Shown here in pieces: positions 35,280-45,480 of a DNA stretch of 64,000 nt. The stretch is taken from positions 14,337,467 to 14,401,466 of the forward strand of contig JADWOT020000004.1 in NCBI GenBank assembly GCA_036345935.2, given 5' to 3'. How positions within the stretch are numbered: the first letter of the stretch is position 1; the number at the start of each line of letters is the position of its first letter. The translations under genes and the position numbers were made by a program. This DNA comes from Taenia hydatigena. Its lineage: Eukaryota > Platyhelminthes > Cestoda > Cyclophyllidea > Taeniidae. The notes beneath the pieces were generated by a model. That model did no database searches and was not told the origin of the DNA. It saw only the letters and a program-made list of their open reading frames with translations.

Positions 35280-38025
35280 AGCTCGTTTCGTCAAGCTTGT
35301 GTGAACAAAGTGGAAGAAAAAAGACTGTACTAACGACTAAGCCGCAAGTCGTACACATGCCTGAGTGCAAGGTTAGCAGATCGCGCGGAGGTTAGACGAG
35401 TTATGGATGAACTGATGAAGTGCGAGTAAGTGAATAGATGCGCAGTAGATGGAAGAGTGCCAACTGACAGGACAAATAGATGACATGAAATTGGATTGAG
35501 AAAGCAAGACGAGAGAAACGAAGAAATGGAATGGAAATTAGTTTCATTTTAGTGGCAGATCAAAAAGGACAGTCGAGAATTCACAAGTACGAAGTAAGGA
35601 GGCGATCAGGGCATAAAACATCCCACAACCAGGCGTCAGACCCTTAAATCAGGAGACGGTTCTTATGGAAGCCAAAGCCAAGTCAGGCTTGACAATGTAG
35701 AGCCAGCGAAACATTCATCAACCACCGTCTATTGACATCCATGTGTCTTGAAATGAGTAACGCACCGTGCATCTAGTCCTATCCTTTTGAAGAAAACAAC
35801 AAGTTGACACAAGGATAAGCGCGATTAATCCACTCAAGTAGAGACAACACTTCTAGCAAATTATCTTACCTGGAAAAGGGCTGGAGCAATTCAGCTGCTA
35901 CTACGATAGCGTGAAAAGACACGCCATAACAGGTGAATGTGTTTCTTAACTCATCTAGTAGCTTCGCGGATTCGACGACGGCTTTAGAGCAATCGATAAT
36001 AGGCAATTTAAAGCACGAGCCTATCGTTTATACAGCATGTTGCAAAGACCGAAAGGGTAAGCGACAAGTATAGGATTAACCACAAGGCTGCTCGCATCGA
36101 TGCTTCGAAGGAGATCACTCGACCGAGTCCAATCAGCGTTGCGTCTGCGAAAGTTGTCCCTTCGTAACCATAGTCGTCCTCGACTAGCATTGCTAGCATT
36201 GCTAGATTTGCCTAATAACTCAGCATCATCAGACTTGGCTCTCTAACCTTACTCCTGGTAAAAATACTTGCATTGGAGGAAAATCATTCACTCCAGCACG
36301 AAATCATTTTCATTCCATCGCTCTAGAAGATTGTGCGATCATCCTACGAAACGTTCTTATAAGTTATATCATACAAACTAAGATTGGATGAGAACTTGCA
36401 GCTGCATTACACAATTTTTCATTCTTCCAGCATGGTAAGCGTGGCGGTGTGAATAACTTGACTGTGGACATGTGAGCTGGAATAACCATTGGTTTTACCT
36501 GTTGATGGGTCGAAAGCATGGTTGTAAATGACTGAGGCAGATTAAAGTAAGTAAAGAAAAATACGATTGTCTCTTTCATTGAATGCATCTTTTAAGCCAT
36601 TGCAAGGAGAAAAATCATATCTCGTGCTTGAGGAGATGGTCGATTTTCCTGTCACTGAGAGTGGTCACCATTCCAGTCCCTGTTATGACTGTACTGGTGT
36701 CCTCTAACACTATACAACTGCGATATCGCAGGGCAATCAGTTTTTATGCGCCACTAATAGTCGAAGGGGAGAGGCGGTGGACAGGGATAATGCTGCATTG
36801 CCAAAGTACATTGTGAGATAGTTGTCATCCACAGCGACTAGAGCAGTGCAAATAGTTGTCCAAATGCATTAAATGTCTCAATTTGTACTGGTTTTTTCTA
36901 AGTGCTTTTCCACCTGATTACAGTCGCGCATTAGAAAATTTAAATAGGAAGTTTAGTTTTTACTGAATGCTAAAACATTTGCATGTATTCAAAGATTAGT
37001 TGCTTTGGCCACAATTTCACACCTCCTTTGCAAATTTTTTGTAACATCAGGCGAGTTACGCTTGTCCCCAACCATCCCATTCTTCTCGCAATTCCCACAT
37101 AACTTCCATTCATTGATGCGATGTTTAGGCCAGTCAGGAGGTCGTTCATGCTGCTTTCCTTTTGCCTCGGGTGTAGGTAAGTCAAATGCATACCTGCAAG
37201 CCTTTTCCACCATTTGCAACAAAATTCGGATCTGAAGGAAGAAGGAAGGAATAAAATTGCAAAAGGTGAGACGTCGTTGGAAGTGCAGAGGAAAATAAAT
37301 CTACACGGTAAAATGTGCTAGATGCCTAGAACTAATTTGGTGCTGACTAGTTTCACAGCACTTAATTGGTCTTAACTTTTGTGAAAGACGCCTTTTCCAT
37401 CCAGCAAAGCACTAAAGCCAATGCAGTTGTGTCAATGAATAAAGCAGAGGTCGACGACGCCGCAGAGACCTGTTTGAAGCCACAGATCTCCTCTTGAACA
37501 GATTTGAAGACCTTCGTCTACAATCAACTCATGTCACCGAGAAGGAGAGGAAAGATCTTCGCGCATTGCTGAGCAACTACGCTGCTATCTTCTCATGACA
37601 AGGGTCAAAACTTGGACAAACAGACATCGCTAAGCATACAATAGGCACTGGTGAAGCAGACACACATAGCAACCACCCATGTGCATACCGTCTCCTCTGG
37701 TGGAAGAGGTGTGCCATCTCTTCGAGGTTCTGAGAGTTCTACATCCGTCATTGGAGCTCGAATTAACAAATTGTATTGCTTAAATTAGTACATCTGGCTT
37801 CACTCGTCCATAGCTCTCCTGCATCTTCATCGCTACTGTTGCGTCGGAAGGGATTGGATGCGTAAAAACGCAGTGAATGAATCAGCTTATTAATGCGTTA
37901 GCTCCACGAGAATTGAGTGTGGCGATTATGCGATTAGTATTTGCATAACACACTCTAAGTGCATTCGTACAAACAGTAAATTTGGTTGGCCTGCCAAAGA
38001 TGGGTACATGTTTGCCGAAAGCGGC
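35280..38025 (+). mobile_element. decayed Ty3/gypsy-type retroelement, copy B
   Basis: Same block order as copy A. The plus frame at 37005-37235 keeps the protease start, LLCKFFVTSGELRLSP (active-site triplet now T-S-G). 37500-37690 holds LRALLSNYAAIFS and GQTDIAKHTIGTGEAD. Stops interrupt both. The right 904 bp is the near-perfect inverted arm. Immediately right of it, sequence resembling 27550-28100 follows, so the element boundary is a rearrangement and not an LTR. Confidence 0.6.
37122..38025 (-). repeat. 904-bp inverted repeat, right arm
   Basis: Partner of 32216-33119, about 4.0 kb apart inner edge to inner edge. Equal length and near identity, with an abrupt fall in similarity inside 37122 and unrelated sequence beyond 38025, suggest recent duplication or gene conversion, or an assembly artefact. 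Confidence 0.85.
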
Positions 38026-38029
38026 AGGG

Positions 38030-38560
38030 CAAAAAACGTCATCAAATTGGAGTAAAACAGCTACGAGAAACAGGTAACGCGAAGAAAGCAAGCAGAGGGG
38101 AAGCTACGTAAGATCCAAAACTGGACGATTACGCGAACATTGTGTGTTGATATGGTTTCGATTACCATGAACGTAAAGTAGATGAGTCCTTCTTGCAGCT
38201 GAGACTGAGCGTCACTGTAACATGGTGCGCTCAGATTAAAGACCTCTTGATCAGATTCACCTTCGCCATCCTGCTCGAATTCAGATGCGAAAAAGAGAGA
38301 AAATCAAAACAAAATTGGCCATACGACCACACGTTGGGATGAGTAGCATAATTGCGTAAATGATGAGTAAAGGATACTCGTTTTTACACATGAGCTAAAG
38401 AATTTATTCAGAGACCATTTTATATGTACAATTCTGTAAAATGCATTAAATTTGCACTAGAGCATTCAAAAGACCGTTTTCGCAGCAGCACACAAATGGT
38501 AATCATTTAATGCAAAACGGCTCAGCAATCAGGACACAGATCAAAAACTGAGCTGGACGT
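38030..38560 (+). mobile_element. retroelement 5' part, copy of 27550-28100
   Basis: Collinear with 27550-28100 (for example 38150-38170 with 27700-27720, and 38250-38340 with 27800-27890) and inverted relative to 20080-20560. No open frame. Confidence 0.5.
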
Positions 38561-38739
38561 AGACAAGCCGAAACAGAAAAAAAACGTAGAAGATAAGCTA
38601 TACTATGTAGTGGGATGGAATGCGATTATGTGGTAAGGTTTGCTGATGTGGGCCTCGGGAATAAGATTGACGACGGTTTGATTAAAATGCCTCGAACACG
38701 GTTTCACTGATGGCCAACAAAAACCGGCCTCTTATTTTT

Positions 38740-39149
38740 CGTCAGGCGATCAATCAGTTCTGTTAAGAAGCCATGAGGTGGCCGTGAGGAAGTACAATAT
38801 CGTCCGGATGCCAACTGCAACCACCAGTGATGGTGCTGTGCCAGTAGTGAATGCCGATAATCGCTAGAAGTGCAGTGAGAAAGTAGACATAGTGCAACTA
38901 GTGCATCTACAAGACTGAAAGTAGAGATTAAGTGTTCCACACTGTTCTCTTGGTCATTCCAAGGAATCGTGCAAACGCAGAAGGGTAGAGTTAATGGAGA
39001 TTTCCTTGCGTTCCTAGCTCTACACTGTTCCTGCAATTAGCGCAGTAATTCCATTTTTGCTGATAAACAGCATGAATTTATCGCATTTCGCATTGAGCAC
39101 CACATGGAGGACAAATGTGTTGGCATTTAAGAGAAGTCACGGAATGCGT
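38740..39149 (+). repeat. 5' flank of F-box repeat unit 5 (shortened)
   Basis: 38820-39020 matches 22960-23170 and 6970-7170. At about 39045 the match switches to the segment just ahead of the F-box in unit 1 (1080-1140, inverted). The same switch occurs in unit 4 near 13390. At about 39145 it switches again into the middle of the F-box coding exon, so the F-box itself is missing. Confidence 0.5.
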
Positions 39150-39834
39150 CTGTGCTAGTTATTATTTCCACAACCATCACAAACCTCCTTCCAAAGGGCT
39201 TTCTAAGCCATTTGATGTCAAACGCAGCAAAATTCTTCCTGTCATCCCCTACTCTCCGCGTCGCCTCATGATGGAGCCCGCAGAACTGTACACCCTCAGC
39301 TTTTGCCAATTTTAATATCAACAAGACGTTCTATTGTGAGTGCATAAGAAAATGGAATCGCCAAGCGTTAAAGCCGGCAAGGACATTCCTCTGAGCATGC
39401 ATCCATTGAACACACGCTTTGCTAGGACAACTAAATTTGATATTATTGAGGATCAGCACGATAGTGGCTTGGATTACCTTGTCCTAAGGAGTGCATGCGC
39501 AGATAACGATGGGGAGAAATGCGATGACTGCGATTGCCTGTTTTTTTAAAGATGAACTAAGAACCACTATGGGAGGCCTTGCATCGAACCAAACATTGAT
39601 CATTGCGCTCGTTGTTAATGCAAAGGGCGACGAATCAAGTGATATGGGGTGTTTCGCAAGATTCATTCCTAAGATTGGTAACTTCTACAATTTTCTGCTG
39701 TCTGCTACACTAACGAATTGCAGGCCGTAGTGCATCAGGTGCAAGGACGAGAATCTTGACAACTGGTCTGATCTATTAGAGTGGACATGCTAAGACGCGA
39801 TCTCTAAAAAAAGTAAGAGCTACCTTGATGGCTT
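39150..39834 (+). pseudogene. F-box-like gene, copy 5 (F-box deleted)
   Basis: Starts in the middle of the protein (equivalent of FPQSSQISFQKA in copy 3). It is broken to about 39340, then open at 39340-39549 (MESPSVKAGKDIPLS, HPLNTRFARTTKFDI, EKCDDCDCLFF) and again at 39556-39729 in another frame (DELRTTMGGLASNQTLIIAL, FIPKIGNFYNFLLS). The NWRLW motif is lost: NCRP then TAG. Stops, a frameshift and 5' loss make it non-functional. Closest to copy 3. Confidence 0.7.
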
Positions 39835-40080
39835 TTTGATGATTGGCCAGGAGAATCTTTGCATGTTAAAAACTCTTATGTTATTCTGCCTCTTCTGTTG
39901 ATTGGTATCGTTAAGTTTTTATTTAGAGATGCCCTTTAAAAACTGTGTAAAAACGCAATTGAAAATCAGTACGATTTTTGGCTTGCTTTACTTTTACTTT
40001 GTCAAAGAAAAAGAGAAAGATTTCCGATCCACACCTACTGTTTCGTAGCGGATATGGTGGAGGCTAATGCATTACTCGGT
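39835..40080 (+). repeat. 3' flank shared by F-box copies 2 and 5
   Basis: 39930-40080 resembles 6645-6790 downstream of copy 2 (GATATGGTGGAGGCTAATGC versus GATAGTGCAGAGGCTAGTGC). This shows that the duplicated unit includes sequence beyond the stop codon. Confidence 0.4.
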
Positions 40081-40929
40081 GGTGAAACTTGCCTATTAGA
40101 TAGGCTAGTATTCTAAGAATCTACTCAGAATCAAAATGGTTGTGAATTGTACTGAGACCATGCGAGTGGACAGACTGACAGCAACCCCGTTACATCTATG
40201 TAATCACTTCTATATTTAGGTTTCCAAGTTGTTTTTAGTCTAAGTATGAATAGGCCATTAACTACAGTTTGCTGTTCCGCGGCTTTCTAACTTCAATGAT
40301 ACTACGATTGCCCGTAAGTAATGCAACTTTCATTTGTTAGTTATAATGGGCCCATCCAAACTCCCAGTTATCTGTTCGCATTTGGTCTGAGCGCTATAGC
40401 CCATGCACCATTGATCTATAGCAATGGCAAAGTTTAAAGTAAAATTAGGACTGACATGCTGTAAGGCATAATCTAAAGCAAGCCTCTAGTTAAGTTATCA
40501 TACTGGTTCGAGAGCAGTACCACGGGCTTCAATTTTTTAGGCACATCTTATTCACAATAATACTGTGAAGCATTCAAGTATTGACTCAGGTCAGAGCTGA
40601 TAAGTACAGTGTAGAGTGCGTGCAATTTATTTTATTGTTTCAAGCTAATATACGCTTGAGGCGTGGCTACGAATGTTGGGTTGACAGGCACGTCTCGTGG
40701 CGACACCATAGCTATCGACTAAAGGATGGAACGAATGCATCCCCTTTCCAGTGCGCCAAATAGGCTATCATTCGGTGTTTGAAGTCCGAGCACCCTTTGC
40801 TCACTCACCCTCTTTCGTCCCCGTCTAACGTTAAGTGTGAGGTTGCGTAAGATTGGTCACCCTTCAGATGTTAAGTGCATAATGACTGAAACCTTTTGGT
40901 TGCAACTACCAGAGGTTTGGTATGTAAGC
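40081..40929. other. no gene recognised
   Basis: No frame above about 60 codons and no repeat partner noticed. Confidence 0.5.
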
Positions 40930-41430
40930 ATCATCTGCTATTGTGTGTGTTACTAAAATAATTTTTCGTTCCGTTTGATGAAGTCCCTTGCTTCGTGTCT
41001 GTAGATGCAACCTGGTATCCTGGCCACGCAAAAGGAGAACCACCTGCGTCTGGCATAAGGTTTTCGCAATTTTGATGCGCTGTAGTGTCTAGTTTGACCT
41101 CTCTGACTTTGCCCACATGATGTCATCCTTTGAATTTGAACTCCTCTGTTCTTTCTGTGAGATGCCCATTTTCATCTGATAAAAGGAGGGAAACATCAGT
41201 GTATTGAGCAAAACTATACTAAATGAAGTTAAATAAATGGGCTTATAAGTGAGGTATTGGTAGCGTTTTAATAAATCGGAGGACCAAAATCGAATAACCA
41301 ACCAACCAGCCACTCTGCAAAAAATCGCTTGCGATGGGACTGTCTATACAGTTATTTATGAAGGCTTTAGCCGATCCTACACGACACTAGACGCAAGAAA
41401 GGGCATGGTTGCTGGCACACACACGAGTTT
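40930..41430 (-). repeat. dispersed repeat, inverted copy of 11150-11640
   Basis: Minus-strand frames: MKMGISQKEQRSSNSKDD (41100-41170) and EVKLDTTAHQNCENLMPDAG (40990-41110). The second shares VKLDTTAH with the 11.48 kb copy. The GGTTGGTTGGTTA run at 41292-41304 (as reverse complement) corresponds to that at 11269-11281. Identity of the element unknown. Confidence 0.4.
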
Positions 41431-42039
41431 AAACCAACGGACATTGACTTATATGGGGCGAGGAGGAAATTTCTTATTCTCGCCTGTTATTGCACGGCAT
41501 TAGGTAGAGCAGCTGTCTGGAAGACCAAAGAATGAAATTAGATTAACACCTCCTTGGTCACTCGTAGATTTTTATTGTTATCCACTCAAACATCGAGCGC
41601 AGTTTACTTGTTTGAATCCTCTGCGACTATTAATGAGACCGAATCCACATCAATAACGCGGACGATAACACATCATGCAGCCGCTCTGATTTAAGTGGTC
41701 AGTAGGACCAAGGCCACAGGGAAAAGTCTTCAGCCGTGAACATATTTACATCAATGCCCATCAATTTATTCATCTAGGTTAGAGAAGCTCCGATACATAT
41801 TATAATGGATACATAAATTAAAAATAACTATTTAAGGCCGAATATTTACATGAATTTTCGTAAAGGTATGGGAACCATCGGGATAGAATCATCCGCGCGA
41901 TTTCCTTCATTGTGGCCAGCATTTTTTAATCTTTATTTATCAAAGGCAATTTCCAAGAGCATTTTGAAGATACCGATGGAATTCCGCAAGAATGCATTTT
42001 TAAAAGCGACTCGGGCTAAGGTTCACAAAGCAATTGGTG
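41431..42039. other. no gene recognised
   Basis: One 71-codon frame (41850-42065, plus) with no recognisable motif. Confidence 0.4.
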
Positions 42040-42920
42040 TTCCACTGTTTACGATGACTACATAGCGCAAAATGAAAGTCTCTTCCAAAGTAGCAGCCGT
42101 CAATGCCTAGGGTAGGTACTGCGTCTGAAAGAATGCATAAGAACTTTAGCACCGCAGGGAGGTACTAATGGCGGCCCTACGTTTGGCAGAGAATACATAT
42201 TGCGACAGGCACAGTCGAACTAACGTCTACTGCGAGGGAGATCTTGTACAAATATGCAAGCCGATTTCCTCACCTAGGATTTACTGTGAACTCCACCTCC
42301 CCTGAATCATAGACTTATTCTGAAAAACTCCGTGCCCAGCCAATAACCGTTAACTACAGGATTCGGCTCCACAGAGGTGCTCTTCCGATCCGACACGGAA
42401 GAAGAAGGAGGAAAACTACCCATCGGAATGGTAGAAATCAACTAATAAATTTTACACTAGGAGCGACGCCTGAAGAGACGAGTGGCTTGTGAAATACTTC
42501 GTCGTCTTGGCTGTACTTTTTGGATGAGTGATGAGAGGGTAACTCAAACCTTGTGCATGGGGAGAATGTCAATGTCTCCGACAGAGAAAAGCCACCTCTC
42601 CAGTCAGCATCCAGACCGCATTTATTCCCTTTAACTTGAGACAACAAAGCTTTCGCAAGGGTGTTTGCAGGGAAGAGGAGTTGAACTAGGAGTGTGCTAC
42701 ATTGCCAAAGAACATTACGCAAGAATCGTCGCCTAAAATAAAAGGATCAAAATTTTTCTTTGTTCAGACACATTCAATGCATTTAGACAACCAAAATTTT
42801 TGCCTGAAAGCGCATTCGATGTCTAATTTTTTACTGAGTGGCAATGGCTCCCATGCCTACTTTCCTCCCCCATTGAATTGCGATTCCTTGAAATTCAATT
42901 AATACGATTGTAGTAGTGAT
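42040..42920 (+). mobile_element. retroelement internal fragment
   Basis: 42040-42720 matches 21100-22080. 42480-42900 also follows 29820-30110 and 36590-36950 (for example CATTGCCAAAGAACATTACG versus CATTGCCAAAGCACATCGTG). It ends before the protease region, so it is a partial copy of the gag-like part. Frames broken; the 94-codon minus-strand frame is a shadow. Confidence 0.45.
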
Positions 42921-44953
42921 ATCTAAAACAATGGAAAGTAATCGAAAATTAGTTCCAGAGTTCGCTGTTTTGCACTACACTTACAGTTTTTTTAACTTCT
43001 CTAATAAAGTTTGTCCCGTAATGCATTGTATTAATGAACGCGCTGTTTGATCACGTCGCATTTTTCTACAGCCTTTATTCCTTTAACACAAAGCTGTGAA
43101 TAACTTATTCGACTTCGTGAGATTCATGCTTATTTTGCCTCCGCTCGAGACAGACCTTGTTTTTGTGCCGGTTAGGAGGGCTATTTATTTGGTGTTCTGT
43201 CTAGGTTGACATGATCGTAAAATATTCTCCACGAGACTAAGGGATGCAATGCAAAGTGCTCCGTACAAACATTTTTGTTTGAACTACCTTTTCTTCTTTA
43301 AATCATACGTAACACGAATTAAAGGCCTTGTGACACTTTTTTTGCTGAGCATCTTTGTGTCACTTCTAATGTGCGGCATCACCTTTCTTGGTCCGCCTTA
43401 AATCCGCCCGCGCAATTTCGTTACTTCTGAAGATTGCACTCTTTAGCGAGTTGCATGAGTTCCTTCCCCTCACATTTGATTTTATGTGCTTACCCTTCTT
43501 AGTGGTCGTATTGAACAACGCAAGGAAATGTCTAAAGAATCTGAACATGTGACTGCATCTCTGCTTATGACTGTGCATTTCATATTTACAAGCATTTAAG
43601 CGCACGAGATGCTTACGATATTGGCAGCTATCTAGACTGTATTTTGCCAACGTCAATTTGCAGTTTTCTTTAGTTTAGCACTGCAGAGGTCTTATTTGCC
43701 TCCTCTTCTCTAATCTTTAAGTCATCGCATCGGCTCGGTATTCGCTATCACTCATCCCTTATGCGCGGTGGGTTGAAGTGGGAAGACATTAATATGATCT
43801 TTTTAATAATTAGCTGTACCGGTGAAGTTCATCAGTTCTACCGCTGCTTAGTTGTGAGCGTGCTGCAAAAAATTGCTCAAGTTTTGTTTCACTTTTAATC
43901 AAACCTCACACCAACGCTCGTGAATTTCTGAGCACAGTTTTAAAAGATAGCGGTATGCTAGATGTTATTATGCTTTCATCCAATGCTTGCATTGGCAAAG
44001 TTTTTAAATTATAGCGTTCCGGTCTTCTCCTAATGTTGCAATGAGTCAAAATTTTTTAGGGAAACACGCATCAATAGCCCACAGAAGAACTGGACCGCTC
44101 TTAGCATGAATCGAGGGCCATGTAACAGAGTAAAGATGCATCCCGATGGGACCAAAGTGTCCACAAAATTTGATGCATGGTTAAATGGGTTACCACAGCA
44201 CTCTGGAGCATGTACATTGACTTAGTTGTTGCTCCAGTTACGAGTAGACATTTGCTTGATTTGGTCTCCAAATATGGACTTTGAGAAATTTAAATATGTT
44301 AATTCTGGTTAAAAACCATGTGATGCAAGCCAGAGAAACGCTTTCTTAATTTGTTAAAAGGCAATATGGATGGAATACGATTCGTTTGCCTTGATTTACT
44401 TTACCCAATTACCTGTTGCGGTAAACAAAACGAGTGAGCACAACTGTGAAATGCCGGCTATGCTCTTTAACAAAGCCTCATTTAACACCCCTCTGAGACC
44501 AATTAAAATAATTTATAAAAGAAATTACCTATTAGATTAAGTTTCGATTTAAGCCACTAGGCACACTTTCCTTTAATAGAAGCAATTCGATTCATGCGCT
44601 GCAAATTGTATATCGTCGTTAGCTCACGTTATTATTGTCTTGATTTGGAGCAACCTTAAATACAGCATGTCACGTGGAAAGAATATATATTAAGCCGCAG
44701 TGAATGTAAAGGGGATTTGATGGATTTGGTCCGTCCCTTCGTCAATTCAACTTCCATTCATTAGGCTGTTATTGTCCGCCAAACTTTGTGAATTTGGAAC
44801 TGCAATGAAGACGACTACAGCTAGGCATGGCGCCGGTGGCGCCTTCCCCTCCACATTGATTTCTCCCTTTTGTCACTGCTGTTTAGGTTTGCATTGTCGC
44901 TATCTTCCCCTTCCGATCACTCTTTCCACTCAAATCAATTTATTTAATTGGCG
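42921..44953. other. AT-richer stretch with no gene
   Basis: Only short frames (longest 96 codons at 43366-43656, minus, no motif). No repeat partner noticed. Confidence 0.5.
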
Positions 44954-45480
44954 CTAATAGCCTTCCAAGTTTGCAGGTACTTGCAGCACATGCTGGGTGG
45001 TTGGGAGCATCACCACGATACCGTCGTAGGAAGAAGGTCTGTGATCACTTAGGCCAGATGCACGGTGGTGGCTGGAGAATTGGATGAGAAAAGATGATGA
45101 GAGAAACTCATCCTCAAGGCATAATGACTGCTTACCGCCTCCTCCTTCCCTTAAATTGCTTAGGCGTTTGTTTCTGGCTATAGCTTGTTCCCTTAGAATC
45201 CATGCAATGTGCGAAACACCCCTTAGATGCAACTGCTGATAAATCTTACAATTTAGAACATGGATGGGGTGAACTGATCTGGCAGGAAACGCGTCTCTAC
45301 CAGACATAACTCCTTCCAAATCTTGTAAAGAAATTATGTTATTGGAAGTCCAGACAAGTCCATTTAGCCGTGGTCCCCCAAACGTTTACGATTTTGCTTG
45401 TGCAAGCACTGAATGCTCGCTAATTGTACTTCCAATGAAAGGCATGTTATCCAGACCTTCCCTGTAGACTTCTAATACTT
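44954..45480 (-). CDS. unassigned exon-like frame, possibly LRR-containing
   Basis: Function not recognised. The frame is open from about 45390 to 44954. Read through a TAA near 45391 it extends upstream to about 45480 (EVLEVYREGLDNMPFIGST). Segments such as GLVWTSNNIISLQDLEG have the spacing of a degenerate leucine-rich repeat (L...N.I..L..LEG). Then follow HPIHVLNCKIYQQLHLRGVS, AWILREQAIARNKRLS and a C-terminal MLPTTQHVLQVPANLEGY. The single stop may mean an intron, a pseudogene or a false frame. A possible donor (CAA|GTACCT) lies near the 3' end. Confidence 0.35.
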
